Of a DNA stretch of 64,000 nucleotides, positions 1-12,991 are shown in pieces (position 1 is the stretch's first letter; every line of letters begins with the position of its first letter). The notes below the pieces were generated by a model. That model did not search any database. It was not told the DNA's origin and was given only the letters and a program-made list of their open reading frames with translations. The stretch lies in contig CAJNDS010002301.1 of the NCBI GenBank assembly GCA_905221605.1, positions 77,501 to 141,500 of the forward strand. The letters run 5' to 3'. A program made the translations under genes and the position numbers. The stretch comes from Symbiodinium natans. Its lineage: Eukaryota > Sar > Dinophyceae > Suessiales > Symbiodiniaceae.

Positions 1-1530
1 CTTTGCTCGTTTGAGAATCAATATCGCTGAGACCCACTAGGCTGTAGGTGACGCTCTCTAAGCTGTCGCAGGCATGCGGCTAACTGTCCCTCATGCAAGC
101 GAGCATTATCTCCTTCTCAATTCGGCGTGTTCTACTTCCGCCTACCTTCACCAATGCTAGCATTCTGAACACGGACACTGCCAGTCGTTATCATTTGCCC
201 TCTCTCCAGGCCTCCCTTCCTCCAGTAGCCGCCAAGATCATCTCTCGGCACTCCTTGGCGACACGGAAGATGGAACTTGATGGAAGTATCCCTTTCATCC
301 CTTTCTTTGCTTGATATCTCCTCGAGATTGCCAAGCCGCAGGGGAAGATGCTTCAGAAAAAACCATCCGGTTGCCCAGAGCTGTTTGTCAGATCTGCGGT
401 TTCGCTGCTATTTCCCTCAGCGCTTCTCAGTACTAGAACACACTGCGTGTGGAATGACCATGTCCACCCGGCCAGTTCAAAGCTTTTGGCATCCTGAAGT
501 ATCCCAAACTCAGAACTATAACGAAAGAGCCCCCACAAGCACATACACATCGCTTTGCTTCAAGCTTTGCGCGAAGGACCGCAACCATCCAGCGGGATTC
601 ACCGTCATCGTTGCCACACTCCACGCAAGGCATGTGCTGCTGTAGCTTAACTGAGTTCAATTCACTGAATTGGCTGGCTCATTCATGAATACGTCTACTA
701 GCTATGTCTGAAGCAAAATTAATACCTACCGTGTTCTGTCATGACTTTCCAAATCAGATGCGGACCTCCGCATTTTCGGAGCAAGACTTGTTTATGTTGT
801 ACTCAAGAATAGTTGGTTATTGGCTTCATAAAACTTTATTCTGACGTAGCCCGCTGCTGCACCCGGGTACGCTTGCCAAGCGCACACGCGCGGTACTTGT
901 ACGTACTTGTGGAGTGTGCCAGCAGCAGGTTCTGCCCAGCTCCGTCGGCGAGCTGCGTTTGGGGTCGCCGGCACTCTTTGCGGTCTGTGCTTGCAATGGA
1001 CCCCCTAGCCTGTCATCCTGTACCGCAAGGTTTCCATGCCCCGCCCGACTCGGGAAACCCTTCGCACACCAATGGCGAGAACCTCCCCACAAAGTTTTGC
1101 GCGGCCGGCTGAGTCGACACGTGCGTACATGCAAACAATCACTTTTCAGTTCATGGGCAGGTCGAGGGAAGCTGTACTGACAGGAGCTTGCTGAAAGCCG
1201 GATCAGGCAGAAGAAAGACACATGTCGCACGGCCAGCAGCGCAACGGGACACGTGTAAACCCGGTCTCACAAAGTGGACGCATAAGCTACTATGTCATGT
1301 ACAGTCTTCAGTACAATTTGATAAGGTCGAAGATTCGGAATAGTCAATCAGTCACATATACATATATATATTATAATATATATATATGTATTTTTGGTTA
1401 AGCCATCCCGAGCCTTCATGATACCTAAGTCCTAGCCTAGCTCCCCTCCCCCCCCCCCCCCCCAAAAAAAAAAAAAAAAACACACACAAAAAAGAAAACC
1501 CAAAAAAACAAGACTCCCCCCCCCCCCCCC
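1..1530. other. Gene-poor stretch, no supported gene
   Basis: Short open frames occur on both strands but none shows a recognisable domain, repeated codon pattern or splice context. The only structure seen is a short self-complementary AT run near 1359-1392 and the start of a homopolymer tract at 1442. I see nothing else I can support. Confidence 0.5.
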
Positions 1531-1536
1531 CCCCCA
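1442..1536. repeat. Poly-C / poly-A homopolymer tracts
   Basis: A run of about 20 C is followed directly by about 18 A, a CA/A-rich bridge, then a second run of about 20 C. It sits beside the last inferred exon of the EF-hand gene, probably in non-coding sequence. Long homopolymers of this kind are prone to length errors in assembly. Confidence 0.85.
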
Positions 1537-1539
1537 AAG

Positions 1540-2685
1540 CATTCTGGGCTCCAGCTCGCTGATGTCCTCGCCCATCTCTGCGAAGATCTGTGCCAGTCCT
1601 TTCTGGTTGATCACCTCCGGATTTCATGCGGTTTAGGGTTTAGGGTTTAGGGCCTCGAACAGCAATTGCCTGGAAGGCTTCTGGCCAGTGCTGGTGGTGA
1701 ACTAGTTGGTACACCCAGTGTGAGGAGTGTCGCTGGTGGTGCAGGGAAGTGCACATAGTGCACGGAAAGGAGAGTATCGAAGGTGATCACCGCAAACCCC
1801 GGAGACTGCGCTCTTTCTACGTGCGCAGCATAGTACTGTACGAGACGATGGATTCGGCCAGAATAGCGTAATAATACGGAGATGAGGGATCGAACTACAT
1901 GAGATGACATGAAAACATGGGGTGCGTCGTGTCAACATATCACAACTGCAGACCTGCAACCGCGACCGAAACCCTTGCCACAACGTGTTGAAGTCCTGGG
2001 TCGACAACTCGGAGCCAAACTGAACGCCGACCGACTCGCCTCCAGAGCCTCATGGGGCTCCAGCTCAAGCACGTCGGGATTGAAGAATGCAAAGGCCTCC
2101 TTGAGCTCCTGTCCCAGCATGTGAGCTCGTGGCCTTGTACATGCAAAGTATACATATATATATATATGTATATATATATATGTGTGTGTGTAATTCATAA
2201 CCAGCTGACTCTGTGAGCAGTTGGGGATTCGTTTCATTTCAGTGTCGGCTCAGGAGCTGTGCTCGGACGTTGGGAGGGCTTGAAAAAATGGTGGGAAGTT
2301 TGACCAGACAAGGCATCTCCTGCTCCAGGGTGATAGGCTGGGAGATGCCTTCCAGAAATTGCACGAGCTCGTGGAACTGCACGCTGCCGTCGTTATTGTA
2401 GTCCATCCGCACGAAGAACATATCTAGCTCCTGGCTGGTCAGGTTCAGGCCGAGAGCTCTCATCATCGGCACGAACTCTGACTTGTCGATCTTGTCGTCG
2501 TTGTTCTTGTCGAAGATCTGGAACAGCTCTCGACATTCGGCAACTTGTTCCGGTGTGAAGCTGGCCTTGTTTTTGGTGCTGAAAAGCCCCTGCGCACTCT
2601 GACGGCGCTCCGACCTGCCAGGATCTATGGCCAGTTTGTTGTGCCTTCTGCTTAGAGTGAAGCCCGGCGCAGTGGGACCGTCCAT
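1540..2685 (-). CDS. EF-hand calcium-binding protein (calmodulin/centrin-like), multi-exon
   Basis: The main exon (about 2685 to 2310) starts at a Met and carries two EF-hands: a first loop of the form DKNNDDKIDKSEF after the helix ECRELFQIF, and a second loop DYNNDGSVQFHEL after ELDMFFVRM. Both have the acidic and Gly positions expected for Ca2+ binding. Two further minus-strand blocks look like downstream exons: about 2125-1985, with ELKEAFAFFNPD typical of the entry helix of a third EF-hand, and about 1617-1540, with INQKGLAQIFAEMGEDISELE typical of the region between the third and fourth hands. Splice sites were not fixed, and one inferred intron holds a short TTTAGGG tract (1632-1650). 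The N-terminus (about 40 residues) is basic and unassigned. A Ca2+ sensor role follows from the family; the specific partner is unknown. Confidence 0.75.
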
Positions 2686-2689
2686 GGCA

Positions 2690-5600
2690 ACCGCAGGCGC
2701 GGACCCCGGTGACAGGATTTGAGCCGCACGCTGCAGGGCAAGGCCGAAGGAAGGCAGCTGGTCTCACAATGAACTACTTTCGGCAAGCCGCCTCAGAAAA
2801 CAGGTGCTTGTGCTCAGACTGTGCAAAGAGACCTTTAAGAAAACACACCGGCGAGTGGACAGGGCCAAAGTCAACGCGCTCCAAATTCAACCACTCAGGG
2901 TTTCCATGGGACGCCATGGTTCCCCTACCCGATCATTCCGATGCCCATGCCAGGGGTCTTGCATCCGCCCAGCCTCTCGTTGTTTCGCACCTCAGAAAGC
3001 TCGCAGACACTGCCAGCGAGGTAGACCTCGCAATGAGGAGCGAATGCTTCTCAAAGTTTGCGGCTCCCATCTCAAGGCGGAAAGAAGATCATCACGAGAC
3101 CCCCGCATCACAACAGCTTCTAAAACACTCTACGTTCCAACACGGCAGCCTTGAGCCCACAAATGAAATCGAGGTCTTGAATGTAAGAACATGTTCATCG
3201 CTCGTGATTTCTGTTCGCCGTTGTTGTCATTACTATCGCGGCTTGCCGGAAATGGTGCCATCACATGTGTCACAACATGTTAAACACAAAACCAGGTGGG
3301 ACTACTTCCAGTGTTCGGCGATGATCGGAGTACCCACAAGGCACCTTTGACTCAGGAGGAGTAGCAAGGAAGGATTGCGGTGTTGCTTCTAGTGCTCTCA
3401 GGGACTCGGGCCGGTGGCTTTTATAGGCCGTTGCTGTGTCCGAGCGAGTTGCAGCAACTGCCCAGTATAACTCATGTCCGAACCCCGATTTCGTTCGACG
3501 GCTCACCACACATTGAGAAGCGGCCTCGCCACGGCCAGAGACGTGAAACCTGGTCAGCCCCGCAAACCAAAGAAAGCAAAAATGGACTCTGCCCACATGT
3601 TTATTGTTTAACGATTCTTAGTCTTATACGATTTTGGCATTGTTCGTGTTATAATCGGCAACTTGGGCTGGAACTGCAGGTCCCGGAAAGCACTATGATT
3701 CTTGGCAAGCTTCCAAAGAGCTGGTTTGCTAAAACTATGTGACAATGTGGCACCGCCCCCACGTGAAGCACGGCCAACGCCGCCACAACCCACTCGCTCA
3801 AGCACACATGTTAGCTACAGAAACTACACCTGCAAACTGCTCTCGCTCCCTATTGAAAAAACACAAGCTCTTTTCCCCGCTGGGGGTATCGGTTGCGCGG
3901 TCTACGAAAGCTGCTTCGAGCAAGAAATGGCGAAGAAAGCCCATGCCTTCCATTTCCCACAGATAAGCCAGAGTCTACGAATCCAACTCCTCACGAAACA
4001 ACTAGGAGGTGGGCTACACTAGGTCCCTAAACCCTGAACCCAACCCCTCTTGCACACAAAGCCAACACTCCGAAGTCCAGGCTCCGTGCTGGTGACCCAG
4101 AAGTGTGTTCAACTGTGTCTTGATGGCCTGCCCGTTGGACCCCTTTTCACACACAAAAGGTGCCTGTTCCACAAAGGCATTGCTGTGCAAGGAGGATCAT
4201 TCCCGGTTGTGAATAATAACGGGATTGAAGGATCTTCGAACGAGCACCTGAGTCGCTCACCCCACATACAGTACTTGTAAGGCTCCACAACAAAAGCCTT
4301 CAGTATCCCGCAGCCCTCCGAAACCTGTCCAGGGAGTGCTTGGAGGTCCAACTGCCATAAAGCAATCCCTGAGAACTCACGTGTCCGACTCCTACCGCCT
4401 GAGACATACACCAAATACTCTAAAACTTATTCAAGATGCAGGGGTTAGATGCAGCACATGGATCGTGCGCCCGCGCATGTCCCGAAGAGCCCCCTGCTAA
4501 AGCGATACTAATCAACTCATCTGCTGGGAGCACGAACGATAGAACCTCCTCCTCCCTCCCCCCCCCACAAGTCGTCCTGAGAGACTCTCTGGTTTCCAGA
4601 CATAGAGTTCACCTCCGTGCATGCCACTCATGACTGTGTTCTTAGATGCTCCTACCCCCTGGAAAACACTTGAGATGTAGGCAGATTCCCGAGGCATATG
4701 GAAACATGACCCTACAGGCGGATATGATTGGTGCTGCAGTCAGGAAGCATCAAGAAGCCATGAACCAAGCCACCCGCTGAAAGCTCAACAAACTTCACGC
4801 AGCCAAGTTGCAAAAGCCAGGATGTACGGTGGTGATTCGCCACCGTGATTCTGAAGACAGCAAGCTGTAGAGAAAAAGAGAGACTGAGCTGCACCGAGAC
4901 TGGCGACGTGCTGCCAGCATTCATGTGGCCTCATGGTTTTCGCCTGCTCCGCTGGAACGACTGGTTGCTAGTTATCACTTGAGTCATCCAAAAACTACAA
5001 TAATACTACATAGCCTAGACGTCTGTTCAAGGTGCCAAGACCAGCAAGACTTGCCTCTCGCCACCTGTCCAGCGATTGTCTTACCTTGTCGGCTTGCGGA
5101 GGGCGAGGGTCAAGGAGCACGAAGTGAGGCATTAAGTGTACGGGCATTGGCGACACCCTGTCGGCGCCAAAAAAGAAGTTCCTCCCTGCACCTCTTTCAT
5201 GTCCGATCGGTCTTAGTTCTGAAAATCTGCTACGATTCTAGATTCTAAAGGTAGCGAAAGCGAAGAAAACCCCAGTAAAACCCCTGGCATCCTGCTCCTG
5301 GGCTCCTGGCAGGCTGGATCTGCTCCGGGCGGGCTTGCCGTAGACCCCAGAACCTGAAATGTTCCGTGGCATCCCCTCGGAAGGCATGGGATGCAAGTAG
5401 GGTAGGTTAGGTAAGCGTGTATGGGTTCAAATGTATGTATATACATGCCTACATGGGCAGACACGTATGACGAGTTTTCTCTCTTTCTTGGGCTGGTTTC
5501 TTGCAAAGAGAAGGCCTTGGCAGACAAAAATGCGCTACAAGAATCTGTGGCACCTCTTACAAAGTAGACAGGCATAAGGGTGTAACTCTGCAGTACCCAG

Positions 5601-8400
5601 GGGAATGAATCATGCCATGGATGCGGAACCTGGCATTTGATTTAAGATCAGAATAAACTCTCCAAGGAATATGGGCCTCTCGCATCCAAGCAAGAGGCCG
5701 CACAAAGTAGACCGTATGCGTGTGTCTGCAAGGAACATGCGTTCACAACGATCTGCAGGGTGTTTTGTACAGATTGGATGATCTCGCGATTAACTGTGAA
5801 GGCATTTGACCCCCCGAAACTGGCCCGTGTAGATCTGAAGCCCTCCAGCTTGATCAAGACACATAGTGGCAACAACAGATAATGTATACGAACATATGTA
5901 AGATCAAATGCTGGCTCGTTAGCTTACGATTATGATGCCTGTTGCAAAAGGACCCTGCGAGCATGCCTGAGCTGACCTCGTTCGATTCGGCCATGGTATC
6001 GCTCGAGCATTGGGTCCTGTCAAGACCGGGCATGTACCACTCAGACGAAAGCCCTTGAATTGGCAAAGTCTCCTCGTCTGCAGCGGCGTGCCGGCCATAC
6101 TCGTGGAAGCTGAAGTTTTGCCTGGGCGTCCAATCTTGCAGGGGCCGTCTTCGAGTACTTCAGGGCAACCCAGGTACAGATCTGTCTAACACCTCATGTG
6201 CCAGCATGCCTAACGCATACCTCCTGCGTCCGAACACAGGGCTTGCAAAAAAGTGTCATTGCAATCCCCTTCTCAGAACCACGCGCTGGCACTTCCACCA
6301 GCGGCTGTGAGGACCTGCAGTCTGTGCAGCATTGCGCATGCCGCAACATTGCAGCTGTGCAGGCTGTGGTGCTGAGCCCGCGCATGGAAAGCAAGGTTGA
6401 CAGCAACAAAGGGCGTTTGTAAATTCGCGGTGTGACAGCAAAACAGGTGAGTCCAAAATCTGCACACCTTTCTCACACACACACCATTCTAATGGCATAT
6501 CTAGCATACTTTTTGATAGTATCACGTGGGATACACTGTTCGATAAACACGTGGGCCCATCGGACCGAATCACTCGCAAGACAGGAATGTTTCCACTTGC
6601 TTCTGCGCAAATACTGGATTCGTCAGTCCCTGCAAGCAGAATGGGCACACGCAACAGCGCCGACCAGAACCCAGACTCAGGGACGGGCGTTGGTGCAAAG
6701 CTACGGGCCATTCTCGTATCCATGGCCGACATTGGACGAATTATCGGTTCAAGTGCGGTTTTGACCTAGGCTGAACCCGGAAGTGCCGTTTCTCAGTATT
6801 AAAGCTCAGTGGTTCTGGGGGTCCGGCCAAAACGGCAGTGCGGGGGGTTATACATTCTTCGATTTCGAACCTGCCCTGCAGTGACTGCACGAAATCCTCG
6901 GGACCAAAAGTGGATGAGGGAATGGTCTCTGACTCTGGGGTTCATGTGTCTGTCAACATGCTGGTTGTGCAGGATGCTGTCGAGTAGGCGCATGGGAAAA
7001 GAACAAGGGTTTTCGACCATGAAGCTGCCATCGAGCCGCCTAGCAGGCTGTCGTCCTTCGCTTCGCCGAATCTGAGCTCTGTATCGGGTAAGCCGTCTAC
7101 GGGGTTTGGATCGCGGTATTGTGAATAGTAGTACGATGAATACACGACGAAGGCGTTCACAACCTCCCGCAAAGCAAGCGAGCACTTGCAAGCGCCATCT
7201 GTTTCCGATGCCGATAAAGGGCCGCAAATCATGTATGGAAGGAGCTTACCGTGTGACCCCTGTCGTCCTTGAAGGCTTCCTTACTTCTCTGAAGATTTTC
7301 CTCGCAGCTGTCTTTTGTTACATGAGCATTCTTACGACAATCAAGAAGGGCATCAAGATGTGCATAGAAGGATCTTTGCCGAACGAGGCCTGTCGTCCTT
7401 TCGTAGGCTTCTTACCCAGTTAGGCTTTGAAACGCTGGGTGAACGAGTGGGGCAAGCTGGGGTCCGATAGGTTAGCCGGTAGGATGCCATGGGCCCCCGG
7501 GTTCACGGGCCCGGAACTCGCACGGACCTAGGCCGCATGCTCCTACCAAAGGCACTGACAAAGACCCCCGCCCCCCTAATTAAACCCAACCCCAAGCCCT
7601 ATATAACCTAAGCCCAACCTGAAACAAAAAATGTACAATCTGCGCTTCCCGGGATACCGTTTCACTGAGGTACCCTAGTGCGGGCGGGCTTCTTAACATT
7701 CTGTTTAGCTCAATGGCAGCGGCGACTCTCCAAATGCCATAGTCATGGGCTCGAATTTCCCGTGGCTTGCTCACGGCGATAAAGCCATGTTTTTGTCGTC
7801 GGCTGCGATCATCCCTTGACCCAACCCTCTGAACCGTTTTCGTATACAGCGCTTTTTTGACTGCAGAAAAAAGTTGTTTTAGGGACCGCTAAGCCCCAAA
7901 ATCCTGTATGGTGTTGCTTCCTAGCACCTTTGTAGAGCATCCTTCACGCTTGCTGCTTCGAACCTTATAACTTTCTGCAAGCTCATGGTCGCCGGCAAAG
8001 CAAGACGGCTTCCCATCCATTTTGCGCGCTATAGGACACCCCCGTGATCCAATGCTTCCTTGGCTCCGCCTGCGGAACCCTGCTTTGCAGTCGCGCGGCG
8101 TGCCATCTAAAAGTGGGGAGAGTCTATGGACCATGCCACCAGGAGCCCTCGAGTTGGTATCCCGCAGTTTCATAGGGCGCAAAGGTTTTTTGCAATCGGG
8201 TTTCGGGCTTCGGGAGCAGTTCTGAAAGTGCAAACTTAGGTCGTCTTCAGGAGCCCTCACCAAGATCAGCAAGTCCTGAGGAAGCATTGCCTGTATTGCA
8301 AATGATACAAAGGCAGGGCCCATTCACTCTTGTCGTGGTATGCCAGAAACACTTCAAGACGGAGCATCCGCTGCCTTACCCACAACTCACACTCCACTTG
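2690..8400. other. Long stretch without a supported gene
   Basis: Many open frames shorter than about 210 codons lie on both strands, none with a recognised domain or consistent exon structure. A short CCCTAAA-like run occurs near 4021-4045, and a tRNA-like promoter segment near 7700 is listed separately. The TCTGAC word common further on is nearly absent here. Confidence 0.5.
7698..7775 (+). other. tRNA-like segment (A-box/B-box pair), tRNA pseudogene or SINE head
   Basis: The text TTAGCTCAATGGCAG near 7704 fits a pol III A box, and GGCTCGAATTTCC near 7748 fits a B box about 30 bases later. I could not fold a clean cloverleaf: the D-stem lacks its pairing half and the T-stem is weak. A decayed tRNA or a tRNA-derived short interspersed element is more likely than an active tRNA gene. 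Confidence 0.3.
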
Positions 8401-8411
8401 ATTCCAGTACA

Positions 8412-8671
8412 GTAATTAGGAATTAGGAATTAGGAATTAGGAATTAGTACTTAGTAATGAGTGATTAGTAATTCGTAATTAGTAAGTAGAAAGTAGTAAG
8501 TAGTAAGTAGTAATTAGCAATTAGCACTTAGGAATTAGTAATTAGTAATTAGTAATTAGTAATTAGTAATTGGTAATTGGTAATTAGTAATTAGTAATTA
8601 GTAATTAGTAATTAGTAATTAGTAATTGGTCATTGGTAATTAGTAATTAGTAATTAGTAATTAGTAATTAG
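8412..8671. repeat. GTAATTA heptamer tandem array
   Basis: About 260 bases are built from the 7-base unit GTAATTA and close variants (GGAATTA, GTACTTA, GTAAGTA, GTAATTG). The middle and right parts are the most regular and the left edge the most degenerate, as expected of a decaying AT-rich minisatellite. No gene overlaps it. Confidence 0.9.
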
Positions 8672-9680
8672 TTTACTGCCTCTGCTACAGCCTCCTTCCC
8701 CGAATCTGATCTTACGTCCCTCCAATGTGTGCTGTGTACGGGGCCCCTCCCAAGAACTCCAAAGATGCATGGAACCGGCCCCTCCACGCAGTGCAGCGCT
8801 CTTCGCTGCACGGTAACAGTGATACTTGCGGGGATCTCATAAGCATCACAAGCATTATCGGTGCGGCTAGCATAGAAGCATAGTGGCTTTAGCAACAGCA
8901 ACAATGTCTGAACCCAATCTTAGCCATCTTGCGTCACGCAGGCACGGCCGCCTTTTGGATATGCGTGTTCGCACGTGGGCCATCATCGCATCGCCGCATC
9001 AGCCGGAGGGCGCCAAATCGCCGGCTGGCTGGCTGGACGATTGGAAGTGGCCCAACCCTCACTCTGCGACCTCGGCTAAGCTATTTCCGCACGCTCGCCC
9101 TGCAAGACTTCTGCCATTGCGCTTTGGCCACAGGATTGTATTCTGGACTAGGATCGAAACGTCGACAAATTGCGTAGCACACGCTTTGGATGCACTTCCC
9201 CCACTGGCTCTTGCTACAGTATGTCATGCTAGCGCGGCTGCCTCTACGCAACTGACTCAAAACTGGCAGCTGTGGGCAACACCTCGTCACTTCCCTCCTC
9301 AGCAAGCTCAAGGGCCAAAAGAAAATGCTGCTGTTCCATCCACGTCCACGCTACAGGACATTAGAGAAAGGCCTGTGAAACAGAACGTCCACCTGGCTTG
9401 TATTGTGCCTGGGCCTGACTTGAACCCAACGTCCCAAGTACACCTGACTTCAATAACAGATCAACTCGCCTCCAGTAAAGACTTGAATCCCGAGTTCTGG
9501 CCATAAAAAAAGTTGAAGCTTTTAAGCTTTTTTTTCAAAGGTTGCTACTGGGCATAATACAGCTGTCAGACTAGCAAGATAAAAACCCATGTTGCACATG
9601 CAGAGTTACTTGAAGCTGCAAAGAACCCTTTTTGCAAAGCAGCGGCTGGCAATTGTAAGCTTGCACGAAATAAGGAGTAA
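8672..9680. other. No supported gene
   Basis: A 207-codon plus-strand open frame (8883-9506) crosses this stretch but has no recognisable domain, no low-complexity or splice signature, and shares nothing with neighbouring genes. I do not call it. The dense TCTGAC words begin just after, near 9685. Confidence 0.4.
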
Positions 9681-9907
9681 CAGGTCTGACACAACACAGT
9701 GACATTGACGGTGAAACTTGGTCTGACTTAGGAACTTGCCTGGCAAAGCCTTGACGGGAATGTTGCCTAGCAGAATCTTATTGACTGTCGTACTGTTAGG
9801 AGCAGACAATCATCCGCGCTGCACTCACTCATCAGTGGCCTTGGAAACTGCAGCAAACTCAGGCAATGATGTGACTGTGACGTTCAAAAAACCAGGACAA
9901 GGGGGCC

Positions 9908-12235
9908 TTCCATGCCAGAAGATGCTGGGTACCGACTGAAGAAGTGTTCACTCGTCCAGTCTGACAGGCCACCTGCAGAAACCCAGCACGCGCATCAGCG
10001 CTTAGCCGTGCTGTCTGACGCCGGACCAAGGCGTGTTGGCCAAAATCTCGCAGGCCCTTCCCAGCAAAATCAGCCCCACACCCGGCCAACGGTGTAAGAA
10101 CCGGCACTTTATACCTGGTCCGTGCTCGGTCCTTTGGTAGGGCGTCTGACTCAGATGCAAGAAGCAGTTCATCAATTGAAATTTGACTGAAAGGATAATT
10201 GAATTTTCATTGTCTGACACACGCAAACTGCAAATAGGCGGGAGTAACACATGTGTGAAGCAGCAGTCGAAGTAATGGCCTTCCACGCCAGAGGATACTG
10301 GGGATCGTCAACTGGATAGATGTTCGTCCAGTCTGACAGGCCACCTGTGGAAACCCAGCACGCGCATCAGCGCTTAGCCGTGCTGTCAAACGCCGGACCA
10401 GGGCGTGTTGGCCAATGTTTCCCCAGACCCTTCCCAGCACACTCAGCCCCACACCCGGCCAACGATGTGAGAACCGGCACTTATACTTGGTCTGTGCTCG
10501 GTCCTTTGGTCGGGCGTCTGACTCAGAACCCAGCGGGCGAGAAATCTGACACTGTGCCACAATCACGTCCGTTTACTTGTATTTAACCAAAGCTGGAAAA
10601 TCAAGCTGTCAGATCACTCACACTCGCAAAATTTCAAAGAGACGGCAGTAACAGTAGTAACACGTGTCAAGCGGCCTTCCATGCCAGAGGATGCTGGGTA
10701 CCGACTGAAGAAGTGTTCACTCGTTCAAGTCTGACAGGCCACCTGCGGAAACCCAGCACGCGCATCAGCGCTTAGCCGTGCTGTCTGACGCCGGACCAAG
10801 GCGTGTTGGCCAAAATCTCGCAGGCCCTTCCCAGCACACTCAGCCCCACACCCGGCCAACGGTGTAAGAACCGGCACTTTATACCTGGTCCGTGCTCGGT
10901 CCTTTGGTAGGGCGTCTGACTCAGACCAAAAGCGACTGGCAAGCCTTCTCGTCCAAAGATTTAAAATTTGAGTCATTATTAATCATCTGACAGCATTCGC
11001 ACACAACAGGCAAAACCTTGAATTTGCAGTCTCGGAAAAGCTACGACGACTTGTCAGAGCTAACAGACACACAGCCAGCAACCCCCAGCCCAAAAGCAGT
11101 AAGTCTGTAGGCCTTCCATGCCAGACGGTGCCGGGTATCGACACAAAGAATGTTGCACTCATTTCTGTCTGACAAGCCCACTGCAGAAACCCAGCATGCG
11201 CATCAGCGCTTAGCCATGCTGTCAAACGCCGGACCAGGGCGTGTTGGCCAAAATTTCCGCAGACCTTTCCCAGCACACGCAGCCCCACACCCGGCCAACG
11301 ATGTGAGAACCGGCGACTTATACTTGGTCCGTGCTCGGTCCTTTGGTAGGGCGTCTGACTCAGAAGCAAGCACCCGAGGAGTCTCAAACTGTAGCAAGAA
11401 GCAAGTCCGTTCACTTTTCACCAGTGAGACGCCTGAGATTGTGTCTCACACGCACAATGACAAAGCTGTAACAGGTGTCAAGCAGCAAATCAATGTCCAA
11501 GACTTACGACAGCCTTCCATGCCAGAGGATGCTGGGTACCGACTGAAGAAGTGTTCACTCGTTCAAGTCTGACAGGCCACCTGCAGAAACCCAGCACGCG
11601 CATCAGCGCTTAGCCGTGCTGTCTGACGCCGGACCAAGGCGTGTTGGCCAAAATCTCGCAGGCCCTTCCCAGCACACTCAGCCCCACACCCGGCCAACGG
11701 TGTAAGAACCGGCACTTTATACCTGGTCCGTGCTCGGTCCTTTGGTAGGGCGTCCGAATCACCAGAAGCGGCGGCTACATATACTGCGGACGCATTGCCA
11801 TTGCTGGCCAGCATGTCTAAGAAATAATATGCTGGCAGGGACTCGCCATACGGGCAAGAAGCTTGACAGAACTATCACTTTCAGCACGCATATGGTTTAT
11901 TTCAAGAACGCAGGCAAACCAATCAAACAGCATTGACAGACAGTACTAGACTCACTAGACAGGATCTGGCCTTCCATTCTTGAGCTGCTGGGTACTACCG
12001 CCAGGGCCAAATGAAGACTTGGACATGCAGAACGCTGCACTCATTCATGTCTGACCTGCGGAAACCCAGCACGCGCATCAGTGCTTAGCCGTGCTGTCTG
12101 ACGCCGTGTTGGCCGAAGTTTCCCCAGGCCCTTCCCAGCACCCTCAGCCCCACTCCTGCCCAACGATGTAGGAACCGGCGTTTTCATAAAGGTGGTCCGT
12201 GCTCGGTCTGTTGGTAGGGCATCTGGGAAAAGTCT
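9908..12235. repeat. Six-copy ~250-bp repeat alternating with unrelated spacers
   Basis: Copies begin near 9908, 10280, 10675, 11110, 11513 and 11970, each opening with CCTTCCATGCCAGA or a variant, and ending with a segment like GGTCCTTTGGTAGGGCGTCTGA. A fragment of a seventh lies near 12380-12440. The conserved part is about 250 bases; the intervening 125-210 bases differ between copies. Copies 1, 3 and 5 are nearly identical; copies 2, 4 and 6 are more diverged. A minus-strand frame stays open in several copies but is broken by a one-base deletion in copy 2, so coding is doubtful. The GCTCGGTCCTTTGGTAGGGC segment looks like a tRNA D-arm and could be a pol III A box. Confidence 0.85.
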
Positions 12236-12991
12236 TACTGAGCAGTTGTGTGCATACTGTGTCACTCAGCACGACAAAATCAGAAATCAAAAATTAATTT
12301 GGCACTCACTCATTAACCTGTGTCAAGCAGCAGACTTATGGCCCTGGCCTTGCGAGGATGCCGAGGACTCGACATGTTCACTTGTCTGACAGGCCACCTG
12401 AAGAAACCCAGCACACACATCAATGTTTAGCAGTGCTTTCAGACGCCAGTCTACGACATGTTCCCCCGAGAAATCTGAGACTGGCCATGGGGTGGGTGAG
12501 TGTGAGGAGTCGTGCAGGGAAATGAGGGTGTACGTCAGGGTAACGACAGTTGGTGAGTTTGTTCATCAAAACTGCACACAGTACATTGGATTGATACCAC
12601 ATATCATGACCATGATACGTTTCCCAAGTTTGACAGGCGGCTTGTCAGAAAGATGCACATGCACTGAAGGGCTGGTTTTGCCTAAGCTGCTCCCTTCAGG
12701 GTTTTGGGGGGAAGGTGTTTTGATTTGTGTCATTGCCTCTGACTGTCCCTCTAAATGCTCCAGTTTCTCTGACTCACAGCCACTGCCACTCGCTGTCACC
12801 GACTCCATCCAGTCGGCCGAGTCGGGCCTTTGCCAGCAGCGTTTTTAAAACGCTGCCAGAATTCTGCGCACACACACTGCCCTGGCTGGCTACTACACGC
12901 GGCAACCATGTCTGACGTGCCCTGCAAGCACCTGTGCTATTCCAAGTCTGACTGCTTCCCGTCTCAGGGGAGGATGACATGATCCGTCGTC

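Noticed and set aside
7698-7775. Functional tRNA gene
   Set aside because: A-box and B-box are present but D-stem and T-stem do not pair properly, so only a low-confidence tRNA-like segment was listed.
8883-9506. 207-codon plus-strand frame
   Set aside because: No domain, no homology I recognise and no splice context; length alone is not enough.
9859-11814. Repeated minus-strand frame (GCGAECAGKGLRDFGQHAL type) in the 250-bp units
   Set aside because: Copy 2 has a one-base deletion that shifts the frame and there is no sign of codon-level conservation, so I treat the units as non-coding or decayed.
9908-12235. CRISPR-like array
   Set aside because: Units of ~250 bp with 125-210-bp spacers, diverged copies and a eukaryotic setting do not fit CRISPR; no cas genes.
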